Origin: Methanosarcina spelaei
GTDB lineage: Archaea; Halobacteriota; Methanosarcinia; Methanosarcinales; Methanosarcinaceae
DNA length: 32,882 nt
Assembly: GCF_002287235.1 (NCBI RefSeq)
Contig: NZ_LMVP01000368.1
Coordinates: forward strand, 1-32,882
Direction of reading: 5' to 3'
In this document: one piece after another, positions 1-8,601 of the stretch
How positions within the stretch are numbered: the stretch's first letter is position 1
Layout of the letters: every line of letters begins with the position of its first letter
Program-made: the position numbers and the translations under genes
The notes under the pieces: model-generated
What the model was told of the DNA's origin: nothing
Databases searched by the model: none
Seen by the model: only the letters and a program-made list of their open reading frames with translations

Positions 1-151
1 CAATTTTCATTCCAACGGACAGGCCCTTCGTAATAATATCAAGCGCCGGAATTCCTGCAGCCAGGGCCTCCTTGCATAGCTGTGCAGTACCTGCAACGTT
101 CTGATTTACGATTGCGTCGCGTAACTTATCAAATATCTCTTGATTTGCCAT
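1..151 (-). CDS. mtmC: Methylamine corrinoid protein, N-terminal fragment (probably MtmC)
   Basis: Reverse-strand reading from an ATG at 149-151 gives about 50 residues beginning MANQEIFDKLRDAIV and running off the left edge. A GGAGG ribosome site lies about 10 nt upstream. The sequence looks like the helical N-terminal domain of methylamine corrinoid proteins, which carry cobalamin and shuttle the methyl group from a pyrrolysine-containing methyltransferase to the coenzyme M methyltransferase. From memory of the family it best matches the monomethylamine protein MtmC; MtbC and MttC are close relatives, and the part that would settle it, with the cobalamin-binding DxHxxG motif, is outside the window. 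The neighbouring mtbA, ramA and pyl genes support the assignment. Confidence 0.75.
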   Translation of the reverse strand, partial: MANQEIFDKLRDAIVNQNVAGTAQLCKEALAAGIPALDIITKGLSVGMKI

Positions 152-615
152 TTTTGTAAACCTCCACTGAGATTTGCAGTTCTGTGCAGTATCGTTGGGC
201 AGTAAAATGTCTCCAGAGTCATTTTTTCGCAAAGGCTTTATGCTTGAACACAGACCCAAGCTCTGCTAACTAAAAAAGAGCGTTTGCATGGGGTTCTCGT
301 TTTAGGTTCAGATCCTTGCTGCCTTATATTTTTCAGCCATTAGGCGCAAGGAGGTTCCTTTACGAATTTTCTGACTGTTTATATTCAAAATTACTCACTG
401 TCATTGCCATTTTGCCCGAATATGTTCGGGATCCTTTGTGAATAATTTCTTCTCTTATGACATTGTTACCGGGGAATTTACTTGCCGGAAACTGCAAATT
501 TGTTTCCCAGTCGAATTAGCATTATATCCCGAATTTCCCAACAGTATGCCTGTTGGAACTGCCTGGAATTGTCCTGAACATTCAGACTCAATCCCTAAAC
601 AAAGATTAAAATTAT

Positions 616-626
616 ACTATATAAAC
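616..626 (-). promoter_or_regulatory. Candidate TATA box for the mtmC transcript
   Basis: On the minus strand this reads GTTTATATAGT, a good archaeal box A. The identical 11-mer stands upstream of ramA at 3259-3269. A start about 25 nt downstream would give a long mtmC leader. A second AT-rich candidate on the same strand lies near 795-805, so the actual start is not certain. Confidence 0.45.
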
Positions 627-943
627 GAATACTATATTTGTTATGATTTCAAGTTGTAAAAGTTTTAGATAAAAGCAATTTGTAATTTTTAGTGATATAA
701 TTAAGGACTTTTTTCCATTATTTTCTCTCTTAAACTCAAGATCTAAGCATAGAAGCGAAAAATATAAATATCGGAATTTCAAGCCATTGTAATTTCCTTT
801 ATATATGCACTCTTCAACTTCAAAGTCTTGTGCTATAAATCTTTTTTATGAAAGATCTTCGATAATATTGGGCATTAAAGCGAAAACTATAAATACTAAT
901 ATTTGGAGTCGCCGTAATCTTTTTCGATATATTCAATCTCCTA

Positions 944-1006
944 CTTCAAGACATTTGTCTTCTTCTTCAAGACATTTGTCTTCTTCTTCAAGGCATTTGT
1001 CTCCTG
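944..1006. repeat. 21-bp tandem repeat, three copies
   Basis: Three head-to-tail copies of a 21-bp unit beginning CTTCAAGACATTTGTC occupy 944-964, 965-985 and 986-1006. The third copy has drifted slightly. The array lies upstream of the candidate mtmC promoter. No function can be read from it. Confidence 0.8.
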
Positions 1007-1159
1007 CTTTAAGACTCTATATTTCAAATTCTTAAAAGGAGATCTTAAAATAATAATTTGACACTGCGGGAAGAATACATAATTATCCTGAAAAATTCGA
1101 GATTAGGAGATAAAGATCAGATTTGATGAAGTAATTTTTTGGAAAATCCTTAAAAATAA

Positions 1160-1178
1160 GGCCGGCTTAAGGCCGGCT
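1160..1178 (-). terminator. Hairpin terminator downstream of mtbA
   Basis: GCCGGC arms separated by TTAAG form a GC-rich 6-bp stem, extendable by a G-T pair. On the minus strand it is followed by a T-rich run (TTATTTTTAAGG). It lies about 80 nt past the mtbA stop codon, the right place and orientation to end that transcript. Confidence 0.6.
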
Positions 1179-1258
1179 GATCCATTTTTAAATTCTGTTA
1201 ATATGGCACACTATCAGTGTCCGATATATTTAGTATCTGATCCTGTTAAGTAATGTCT

Positions 1259-2278
1259 TTAGTATGTGTAGTTTTTTGTGCACTCAATCATCTTTTGGAG
1301 ATTAACTGTAGGAGTCATACTGACAGTCCCGCAGCCAACAGTGAGTAACCCAACGCCTGCTTCAAGGACCTTCTTGGAAGCTTCTTCAATCTCTTCAGGA
1401 GTTCCATTCCAGAGCACGGCTACAGGGTCAAGGTTTCCGACAATGATTGCGTCTTTCACATTACCTGTTGCGGTCTTGATGTCTACTTTCTGGTCTACGC
1501 TAATCCCGTTTACACCGGTCTTGTCCATAATTCCAAGGCCGTTAGTTGTGTTTCCGCAAATGTGAAGTACTGTAGCCACATCCAGTTCCTTCATTGCGTC
1601 AGCTATCTTTTTCTGATAGGGCAGAGCATACTTCTCGTAGAACTCTCCACCAATAAGCTCATAGCTTGCTGTAGGGTCAATGATAGCTATGGTGTCTGCA
1701 CCGTTTTCGACCATTGCTTTTGCATATGCTACATTGAAATCCGAGCAGAAGTCCAGAAGTGCGGGAACAATCTCTTCTCCTGTGAAAAGGTTTCCGAACC
1801 AGGCATCTCCGTTAATATGCTGGGCAAGAGAGAAAGGACCTATCATGGACCCTATAATCGGGAGCTCTTTCCCATATTTTTCGGAGAGTATCTTGACGGC
1901 CTCGAGGACCACTGCAATTCTGCCTTCTTTCAGGTTGTAGTTCTTTAATTTATCCAGATCTTCCAGGTTCTTAACGCTGGGTTTGATCACTGACGGCTGC
2001 TGCTTCAGGTCGCCGGCCTTTATTCCGCAGCCAAAAAATTCGGCTTCAGCTGTAATGTCAAAGGGAACTCTCACAGCTTCAAAACCTACTACAGTGTGTG
2101 CTGCTTCCGCAAGAGTCGCCATTTTCTCTGCGTCGGCATGGGCTTCTGGCCAGTAGGCTCCACAAGCTTCCATCTGTTCAACAGTTGCAGTCTGAGTGAA
2201 ACAGACAGCTGGCATCCTGTCCACCTGTTGTTTCCTTAATGCACGGTACAATCTTTCTTTTGGGGTATATTTTGCCAT
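1259..2278 (-). CDS. mtbA: Methylcobamide:coenzyme M methyltransferase MtbA
   Basis: This 339-residue protein belongs to the uroporphyrinogen-decarboxylase-like (beta/alpha)8 family of zinc methyltransferases. It transfers the methyl group from methylated corrinoid protein (MtmC, MtbC or MttC) to coenzyme M. The zinc site is visible as His239-x-Cys241 (LHICGN) with Cys316 in VGCGT. The N-terminus, [20 protein letters not shown], is complete, and an AGAGGGA ribosome site precedes the ATG. Length is normal. The isoenzymes MtaA (methanol) and MtbA (methylamines) are close; the position beside mtmC, ramA and pyl favours MtbA. It is transcribed toward mtmC but is separated from it by a hairpin terminator and 1 kb, so it has its own promoter. 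Confidence 0.9.
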   Translation of the reverse strand: MAKYTPKERLYRALRKQQVDRMPAVCFTQTATVEQMEACGAYWPEAHADAEKMATLAEAAHTVVGFEAVRVPFDITAEAEFFGCGIKAGDLKQQPSVIKPSVKNLEDLDKLKNYNLKEGRIAVVLEAVKILSEKYGKELPIIGSMIGPFSLAQHINGDAWFGNLFTGEEIVPALLDFCSDFNVAYAKAMVENGADTIAIIDPTASYELIGGEFYEKYALPYQKKIADAMKELDVATVLHICGNTTNGLGIMDKTGVNGISVDQKVDIKTATGNVKDAIIVGNLDPVAVLWNGTPEEIEEASKKVLEAGVGLLTVGCGTVSMTPTVNLQKMIECTKNYTY

Positions 2279-2517
2279 TTATAATCCCTCTCTTATTTTT
2301 ATAGGTGCATAAGATTACGAAAAATACATACTATTTAATAAATATGTATTTATACCCTTTAATTAAAAATTATGTTATAAAAACTTATCAATTGAACAGC
2401 CGGAATAGGCTGAAAAATTCTTCAAAACAAGTAAATTTGTTTTATTGAACTCTGCCGGAAACAATATCTTAAATGTTCTATGATTTGCTATTTTATCACT
2501 TTTTGTATCCGTTTGTA
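2279..2517. other. mtbA upstream region
   Basis: AT-rich DNA containing the mtbA ribosome site and, on the minus strand, TATA-like sequence around 2320-2345. No gene is visible. Confidence 0.5.
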
Positions 2518-2723
2518 TAGCTTACTTCATTTGTATTCGGTTAAGGATTTTGAGCTGCTGATCTCGATTTCGACGGAAAAACTCAAACCCAAATGTTTAG
2601 TGTTTAAATTGAAATCGATATCAGATTCCAGTTTTGCATTTGATGAATAATTTAACAAATTTTATGAAAATCAATGCAATTGATAACGATTTTTCCTTAA
2701 CCGATGACCAATGTAGCTTACTT
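2518..2723 (+). mobile_element. MITE-like element copy 1, 186 bp plus 10-bp target duplications
   Basis: The element proper spans 2528-2713. It begins CATTTGTATTCGGTTAAGGA and ends TCCTTAACCGATGACCAATG, giving imperfect terminal inverted repeats sharing TCGGTTAAGGA. It is flanked on both sides by TAGCTTACTT (2518-2527 and 2714-2723), a perfect 10-bp direct repeat as left by transposition. A second copy at 31672-31857 is identical except at one position (C2656 here, T31800 there) and has a different 10-bp duplication. No open frame spans it, so it must have been moved by a transposase encoded elsewhere. The CAT end and 10-bp duplication recall IS4-family elements such as the ISH8 group, but that is inference. 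Confidence 0.92.
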
Positions 2724-3045
2724 TAATAAACCGGAAAGGAAATAGGGGAACTGGAACTCATGTTTTTAGGAAACTGTAAAAAATTCTACCCATTGAAATT
2801 TCAAAAACTATGGTAAAGTTCTCAAAAGTGAAGGCTGAGAACATGAAAATACAAATACAATTTTTATAATGCCATTTTTAACTCCAAGAAAGGACATGAT
2901 GGAAAAACTCTTCAATGCGGGATAGTTTCAAAATTACTTTCCAGTTTCTCTAAATTAATATTTTTTGCTTATTCTTTATTGAAAAAATCAAGATCAATAT
3001 TAGCAATAGCCGTAATACTCGATCCATTTACACACATTATTAACA
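2724..3045. other. Gene-free AT-rich stretch between the MITE and the IS relic
   Basis: No convincing gene. A short frame at about 2870 (MPFLTPRKDMMEKLFNAG, then TAG) could be the stub of a lost gene, but it is too short to identify. Confidence 0.4.
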
Positions 3046-3149
3046 ATATCGTATGAAAGCGATTGCAATTATTCAAAATCATTTATCTTTTGACGATTGA
3101 TTCGACATTAGTGCCATGAAAATTTAATTATTGGTAATCTAATGAGCTT
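3046..3149. mobile_element. Degenerate insertion-sequence relic related to 16539-16732
   Basis: Bases 3046-3112 match, at roughly 80 percent by eye, the reverse complement of about 16541-16607. Bases 3104-3149, starting at TTAGTGCCATGAAAATTTAA, match the direct strand of about 16623-16665. The two halves are thus joined in a different relative orientation from the copy at 16.5 kb. No transposase remains. This looks like a decayed insertion-sequence end or MITE in the ramA upstream region. Confidence 0.6.
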
Positions 3150-3258
3150 AAAACTAACAACTTTAGTTGAGTTTCTACCTGAAGATACAGGTTTACAGAA
3201 AATCTCTACAAAGCCTAATAACTGATTGTTAATACCTTCTAGTCAGGTACTGGTAATA

Positions 3259-3269
3259 GTTTATATAGT
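3259..3269 (+). promoter_or_regulatory. Candidate TATA box of ramA
   Basis: GTTTATATAGT, about 150 nt before the ramA start, is a good archaeal box A and is identical over 11 bases to the mtmC candidate box. It implies a leader of roughly 125-130 nt. Confidence 0.5.
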
Positions 3270-3418
3270 TCCTAAATTCTAAAATTATTATATCTTTTCC
3301 CTATTGACGCCGAATTAGAAATTTAACTAAATTATAGTCCTCATATCCCACACTTTTATGAGGTTGTTCTTACTGCCGGACGCCTCAAAACATTATATGC
3401 TTTCGGAGGACCTGAAAA

Positions 3419-5041
3419 ATGTATGGAATAGCACTTGATCTGGGTACCAGCGGTTTTAGAGCCCAGCTTATTGATCTTGAAACGAAGGAAACCTTAAAGA
3501 CAGTCATAACCATGGGTCATCCCCTTCCCGGAGGGAATGTTATGGACCACCTGGACTTTGCAATCACAACAGGTGAAGATGTGGCTCACGAGGTAATCAT
3601 CGAGACAATCAGGAGGATGTTCCTGCGGTTTGACGTTGACCTTTACAGTGTGGAACGGCTTGCAGTCTGTGGAAACCCTATACAGCTTTCCCTTTTCCAG
3701 AATACTGAGATAAGGGACCTTGCCTATGCAGGAGAAAACAAGCAGAAGATGCTTGGAGTCAGGAATGTAAAAAGAGATGCCCGTATGTTTTCTGCATCCG
3801 AAATTTTCGGGGAAAAAGATCTGCACAACTGTGAAGTTATCGTACCCCCTGCAATCAAGCACGAAATTGGGGCTGACGCTCTGGCTATGATGCTTGAAAC
3901 CGATTTCCTTATCCACTCTGAACCTTCGCTTGTCACCGATTACGGGACAAATGCCGAAATGGCTCTGAAAATAGGGGATCGAATTATCACTGCAAGCGCA
4001 GCAGCAGGACCTGCGATTGAAGGGCAGGGGATAAGTTCAGGCATGCTTGCAAGCCCGGGTGCGATTTGTGATGTAAAGCCAGAAGGGCAGTACTGGAAAA
4101 TTATAGTTCTTGACAGGGAAATGGAAAAACAGAATGCTTATCTTATTGATCCGATTACGGGGGAGATAAAGGAGTCCTACGGATGTGAAGCAATCGGGAT
4201 CACAGGTACAGGAGTCATCTCGGCTTTTTCTCTTGCACTGAGAAGCGGGCTGATTGAGAGATCTCCTAAACTTCCGAACGGAAAGCTGATCCTGGGTCCC
4301 GGGATTGAGATCACTGAAAAGGATGTCGAAGAAGCAGGAAAAGCTATTGGGGCAATTCGGGCTGCCCATATGACACTTATCGTTGAATCCGGAATCAAGT
4401 ACGAAGACCTGGAGTATGCATATATGTCAGGAGCCTCTGGAGCTTATGTGGACGCTGAAGATGCACGCAGGCTCGGAGCCGCACCGGGTTATGCAAAAAA
4501 AATTGTCCAGTTCGGAAATACCTCGCTTGCGCTTGCCAGGGAACTTGTACTGGAAAAATCCAGGCTGGATGACGTAATTGCGATTGCAAAGAAAATTACT
4601 GCCGACCATCTCATGATGGCGACCAGCGAGACTTTCAACAATTTCTACCTTTGTGAGCTTTCCTACTGGACACAGGGCATGCCACTTGAGATGTACGACC
4701 AGATGCTTGAACTCTACAACCTGCCTCCTCTCCCGAAAATTCTCGAACACGTAAGCATCGAAAAGAGAGTCAGCAAAGACATAGAAGAGGTCGGATCAGG
4801 CGGGCTTTCCATCCTCAAAGAAATTGGTATAATCCTCGAAGTCCCGGTGGAAAAGTGCGTCTACTGCAAAAAATGCGTAAAAGAATGTCCAGAAAATGCT
4901 CTTGAAATCGTAGAAAGAGACAGTCAGAGAATCGCAAAGTACGACAGCCAGAAGTGCCTTGGTACAAGCTGCCGCCGCTGTGTCGGTGTCTGCCCCGAAG
5001 ATGCTATCGATATAACAAAACTGAAAATTACAGCAAAATAA
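3419..5041 (+). CDS. ramA: Corrinoid-activation protein RamA
   Basis: RamA is an iron-sulfur ATPase that reductively reactivates methylamine corrinoid proteins oxidised to the inactive Co(II) state. The 540-residue protein starts MYGIALDLGTSGFRAQ, an actin/Hsp70-like (ASKHA) phosphate-loop signature, and continues as the RACo-type C-terminal ATPase domain (for example ITGTGVISAFSLALRSGLI). The last 64 residues form a two-cluster ferredoxin domain with cysteines at 480, 483, 486 and 490 and at 513, 518, 521 and 525; both motifs end Cys-Pro. The second has the spacing C-x4-C-x2-C-x3-CP, one residue longer than the classic motif at its first gap. A GGAGG site precedes the ATG. Length and architecture are those of methanogen RamA, and the position between mtbA and pylT fits. 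Confidence 0.93.
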   Translation: MYGIALDLGTSGFRAQLIDLETKETLKTVITMGHPLPGGNVMDHLDFAITTGEDVAHEVIIETIRRMFLRFDVDLYSVERLAVCGNPIQLSLFQNTEIRDLAYAGENKQKMLGVRNVKRDARMFSASEIFGEKDLHNCEVIVPPAIKHEIGADALAMMLETDFLIHSEPSLVTDYGTNAEMALKIGDRIITASAAAGPAIEGQGISSGMLASPGAICDVKPEGQYWKIIVLDREMEKQNAYLIDPITGEIKESYGCEAIGITGTGVISAFSLALRSGLIERSPKLPNGKLILGPGIEITEKDVEEAGKAIGAIRAAHMTLIVESGIKYEDLEYAYMSGASGAYVDAEDARRLGAAPGYAKKIVQFGNTSLALARELVLEKSRLDDVIAIAKKITADHLMMATSETFNNFYLCELSYWTQGMPLEMYDQMLELYNLPPLPKILEHVSIEKRVSKDIEEVGSGGLSILKEIGIILEVPVEKCVYCKKCVKECPENALEIVERDSQRIAKYDSQKCLGTSCRRCVGVCPEDAIDITKLKITAK

Positions 5042-5045
5042 TCTA

Positions 5046-5068
5046 TAGTGGGAATTAGATTCCCACTA
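5046..5068 (+). terminator. ramA terminator hairpin
   Basis: TAGTGGGAAT and ATTCCCACTA form a perfect 10-bp stem around a 3-nt loop. It starts 4 nt after the ramA stop codon and is followed by the pyrimidine-rich run ACTTTTCTTACTTTTACC. Confidence 0.8.
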
Positions 5069-5621
5069 ACTTTTCTTACTTTTACCTTTTCTTCACACAG
5101 TTCAACCATTAACCCACAAACGTTACGATGTTGACCTTGTCGTTGCTAATATATTTTCGGTCAAGCCTTTTTTGAAAAGGGTTGTTCCACAACCGTTGAC
5201 CCGCAACCGTTGCGCCGGTTGATCACGCTAATAGGGCTTGGGGATAAGATTCTAAAACTCAAACGTTATCAGGGGTTTTTGATCAAACTTTTTTTGAAAA
5301 GATTTGCGCTCAATCCTTTTTAATAGGTTTGCAGGTAAATCAGTCCTTTTCGGTAAAATTGAAAAACAACTTATCTTGCCCATAATTCATCCCTCTTGAG
5401 CGAAGCGAAAAGGTCTCCGTCCTCCCGAGACGGGACTCGGGTGACGGAACTCGGGTGACGGAACTCGGGTGACGGGACTCGGGCAATAAACTTATAAATA
5501 ATAACTTATTTTCCTTAATTTTTCACCAATAAACATATATATTAAACAATATTATTTTATACTATTAATTAAGACCACCATATAGGAAGCAAAACGCTTG
5601 TTCAATCTATTTTGCCTAGGA
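5069..5621. other. Intergenic region between ramA and pylT
   Basis: No gene. It contains repeated motifs of the form TCAAxCTTTTTTTGAAAAG (near 5161-5180 and 5283-5301), repeated CAACCGTTG words near 5190-5215, a four-copy 14-bp GC-rich tandem repeat (5429-5483), and then AT-rich DNA with TATA-like sequence (5530-5565) that probably includes the pylT promoter. Confidence 0.6.
5429..5483. repeat. 14-bp tandem repeat, four copies, upstream of pylT
   Basis: Four consecutive copies of GACGGRACTCGGGT (R is A or G) occupy 5429-5442, 5443-5456, 5457-5470 and 5471-5483. The first and last copies carry GGGAC, the two middle copies GGAAC. The array is much richer in G and C than its surroundings and ends about 140 nt before tRNA-Pyl. 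Confidence 0.9.
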
Positions 5622-5693
5622 GGAAATCTGATCATGTAGATCGAATGGACTCTAAATCCGTTCAGCCGGGTTAGATTCCCGGGGTTTCCGCCA
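5622..5693 (+). tRNA. pylT: tRNA-Pyl (anticodon CUA)
   Basis: This 72-nt gene folds as the amber-decoding pyrrolysine tRNA. The acceptor stem is GGAAATC with GGTTTCC (one G-T pair), discriminator G5690, and CCA is encoded at 5691-5693. Only one base separates the acceptor from a short D arm (GATC-ATGTA-GATC). The anticodon stem has six base pairs (AATGGA with TCCGTT), with CTA at 5652-5654. The T arm is CCGGG-TTAGATT-CCCGG. The six-pair anticodon stem, compact D loop and single connecting base are hallmarks of tRNA-Pyl. It is charged by PylS, encoded 250 nt downstream, and inserts pyrrolysine at UAG in methylamine methyltransferases. Confidence 0.98.
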
Positions 5694-5790
5694 TATTTCT
5701 GAATCCCGGAATGGTAATATAATAACATTCAAGATACATTCAGAATATTCCGCCGGAATCTTTTATAAAAGCTGGAGATACTTTCCCAGA

Positions 5791-5800
5791 CTATATAAAT
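5791..5800 (+). promoter_or_regulatory. Candidate TATA box of pylS
   Basis: CTATATAAAT lies about 145 nt before the pylS ATG. A start about 25 nt downstream would give a leader of roughly 120 nt containing the hairpins at 5841-5879. Co-transcription with pylT is an alternative. Confidence 0.5.
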
Positions 5801-5840
5801 TGTTTCTGTTATGTGGATCGATTTTAATTTCCGGGTAGCT

Positions 5841-5879
5841 GTCAGCAAATTGCTGACTCCGTGCTTATATTCAGTAAGC
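5841..5879 (+). promoter_or_regulatory. Paired hairpins in the pylS leader
   Basis: GTCAGC-AAATT-GCTGAC (5841-5857) is a perfect 6-bp stem, also readable as an odd palindrome with 8-base arms. It is closely followed by GCTTA-TATTCAG-TAAGC (5863-5879). Both lie between the candidate promoter and the pylS ribosome site (AGGGGTGA, 5931-5938). They may act as a structured leader or as an attenuator between pylT and pylS; neither is proven. Confidence 0.4.
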
Positions 5880-5924
5880 CGGGATTTTGAAATACTATTT
5901 CTTGGAAATCATCCGGGCTTTTAA

Positions 5925-7199
<1,275 letters not shown>

Positions 7200-7547
7200 G
7201 TTTGAAAACCCATTTAAAGTAGTTTGAGGGCGCTAAAAACAGATTGAAGATATTAGAACTTCACATTGAATGGCAATATAGAATGTAGTAAAGAATGGCA
7301 ATATTGAATAGCAGTAGAGAATGGCAATATCTAACTGCAAAAAGTAAAATGGCAACATCGAAATAAAAAAAATTAAAGTGTCAGTATCAATGGCAATAAT
7401 TAATGACAAAAAGTAAAGTCTTAGTGCTGAATCAAAAATAAGACCGTAAAAACTCAATGTGGCAAATACACTAAATGGCGAGATTTAACTGGTAATCGGC
7501 CTCTGAGGGTCGATAAACATCTAAATAATTTATGAGAGGGTGAAATT
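7200..7547. other. Repeat-rich gap between pylS and pylB
   Basis: This 348-bp AT-rich stretch carries a degenerate repeat of AATGGCAATAT-like words (near 7268, 7296, 7319, 7350 and 7389). No gene or clear terminator is visible. The gap suggests pylBCD can be transcribed separately from pylTS; a weak TATA-like CTAAATAATTTATG lies just before the pylB ribosome site. Confidence 0.55.
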
Positions 7548-8600
7548 TTGATCCAAAAAATGGCACTTGATAAATTTGACAGTTTAGGGGAAAAGGTCAT
7601 TGAAGGGTACCAATTAACTGATGACGACCTGAGAGCCCTTCTTTCCCTTGAATCCGAAAAAGACCTGGAAAGACTCTACTCTGCAGCGCGAAAAGTAAGA
7701 GATCATTATTTTGGCAACAGGGTATTTCTTAATTGTTTCATCTATTTCTCTACTTACTGTAAAAATCAATGTTCTTTTTGCTACTATAATTGTCGAAACG
7801 AGATCCATCGCTATCGACTGACTATGGAAGAAATAAAAGAAACCTGCAAAGCCCTGAAAGGAGCAGGCTTTCATATGGTTGACCTGACCATGGGAGAAGA
7901 CCCCTATTACTATGAAGATCCGGACCGGTTCGTTGAGCTTGTCCAGATAGTAAAAGAGGAACTTGGGTTACCCATAATGATTTCTCCGGGATTGATGGAT
8001 AATGCTACTCTTCTCAAAGCCAGGGAAAAGGGAGCAAACTTCCTTGCCCTTTACCAGGAAACATATGACACTGAACTCTACAGGAAACTCAGAGTTGGAC
8101 AATCATTTGATGGCCGTGTCGATGCACGCCGTTTTGCTAAAAATCAGGGATATTGTATAGAAGACGGAATCCTCACAGGGGTTGGAAATGATATTGAATC
8201 CACTATTCTGTCCTTAAGGGGAATGAGTACAAACAATCCTGATATGGTCAGAGTTATGACCTTCCTGCCCCAGGATGGAACCCCGCTTGAAGGTTTCAGA
8301 GATAAATCAAATCTCTCGGAACTGAAAATCATCTCGGTTCTCAGGTTAATGTTTCCCAAACGTCTCATTCCTGCTTCCCTTGACCTGGAAGGTATTGACG
8401 GCATGGTCCACCGTTTAAACGCAGGAGCAAATATTGTTACTTCTATTCTTCCTCCCGATTCCCAACTGGAAGGCGTTGCAAACTATGACCGTGGCTTTGA
8501 AGAAAGAGACAGGGACATAAAAAGTGTTGTCAGAAGGCTTGAAATCATGGGTATGAAACCTGCCCGGCAGGCTGACTTTGAGACAATCCTGGGGTGCTAG
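7548..8600 (+). CDS. pylB: Pyrrolysine biosynthesis radical SAM protein PylB (methylornithine synthase)
   Basis: PylB is a radical SAM mutase converting lysine to (3R)-3-methylornithine, the first step of pyrrolysine synthesis. The cluster-binding motif C71-x3-C75-x2-C78 is seen in TYCKNQCSFCYYN, and the TIM-barrel region (LTMGEDPYYYEDP, MISPGLMDNATLL, LYQETYDTELY) is intact. I chose the TTG at 7548 because GAGAGGGTGA lies at normal spacing and the product MIQKMA matches the known N-terminus as I recall it; the ATG at 7560 would be too far from that site. The stop is TAG (8598-8600), unusual here because UAG is decoded in this organism. pylC begins one base after it. Confidence 0.97.
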   Translation: MIQKMALDKFDSLGEKVIEGYQLTDDDLRALLSLESEKDLERLYSAARKVRDHYFGNRVFLNCFIYFSTYCKNQCSFCYYNCRNEIHRYRLTMEEIKETCKALKGAGFHMVDLTMGEDPYYYEDPDRFVELVQIVKEELGLPIMISPGLMDNATLLKAREKGANFLALYQETYDTELYRKLRVGQSFDGRVDARRFAKNQGYCIEDGILTGVGNDIESTILSLRGMSTNNPDMVRVMTFLPQDGTPLEGFRDKSNLSELKIISVLRLMFPKRLIPASLDLEGIDGMVHRLNAGANIVTSILPPDSQLEGVANYDRGFEERDRDIKSVVRRLEIMGMKPARQADFETILGC

Positions 8601-8601
8601 C

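Larger units (their letters stand above)
152..1159. other. Long non-coding upstream region of mtmC
   Basis: About 1 kb separates mtmC from the terminator of mtbA. It holds a TATA-like box on the minus strand (616-626), a three-copy 21-bp tandem repeat (944-1006) and AT-rich DNA. Short open frames at 438-659 and 805-1035 have low-complexity or repeat-derived products and no family resemblance, so I do not call them genes. If the box at 616-626 is used, the mtmC transcript carries a leader of roughly 440 nt. Confidence 0.6.

Noticed and set aside
438-1035. Open frames at 438-659 and 805-1035
   Set aside because: The second is built largely from the 21-bp tandem repeat, and neither has a ribosome site or family resemblance; both lie in the mtmC upstream region.
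2866-2925. Short frame MPFLTPRKDMMEKLFNAG followed by TAG as a broken aldolase or a pyrrolysine gene
   Set aside because: Too short, with no matching sequence after the TAG; the resemblance is not beyond chance.
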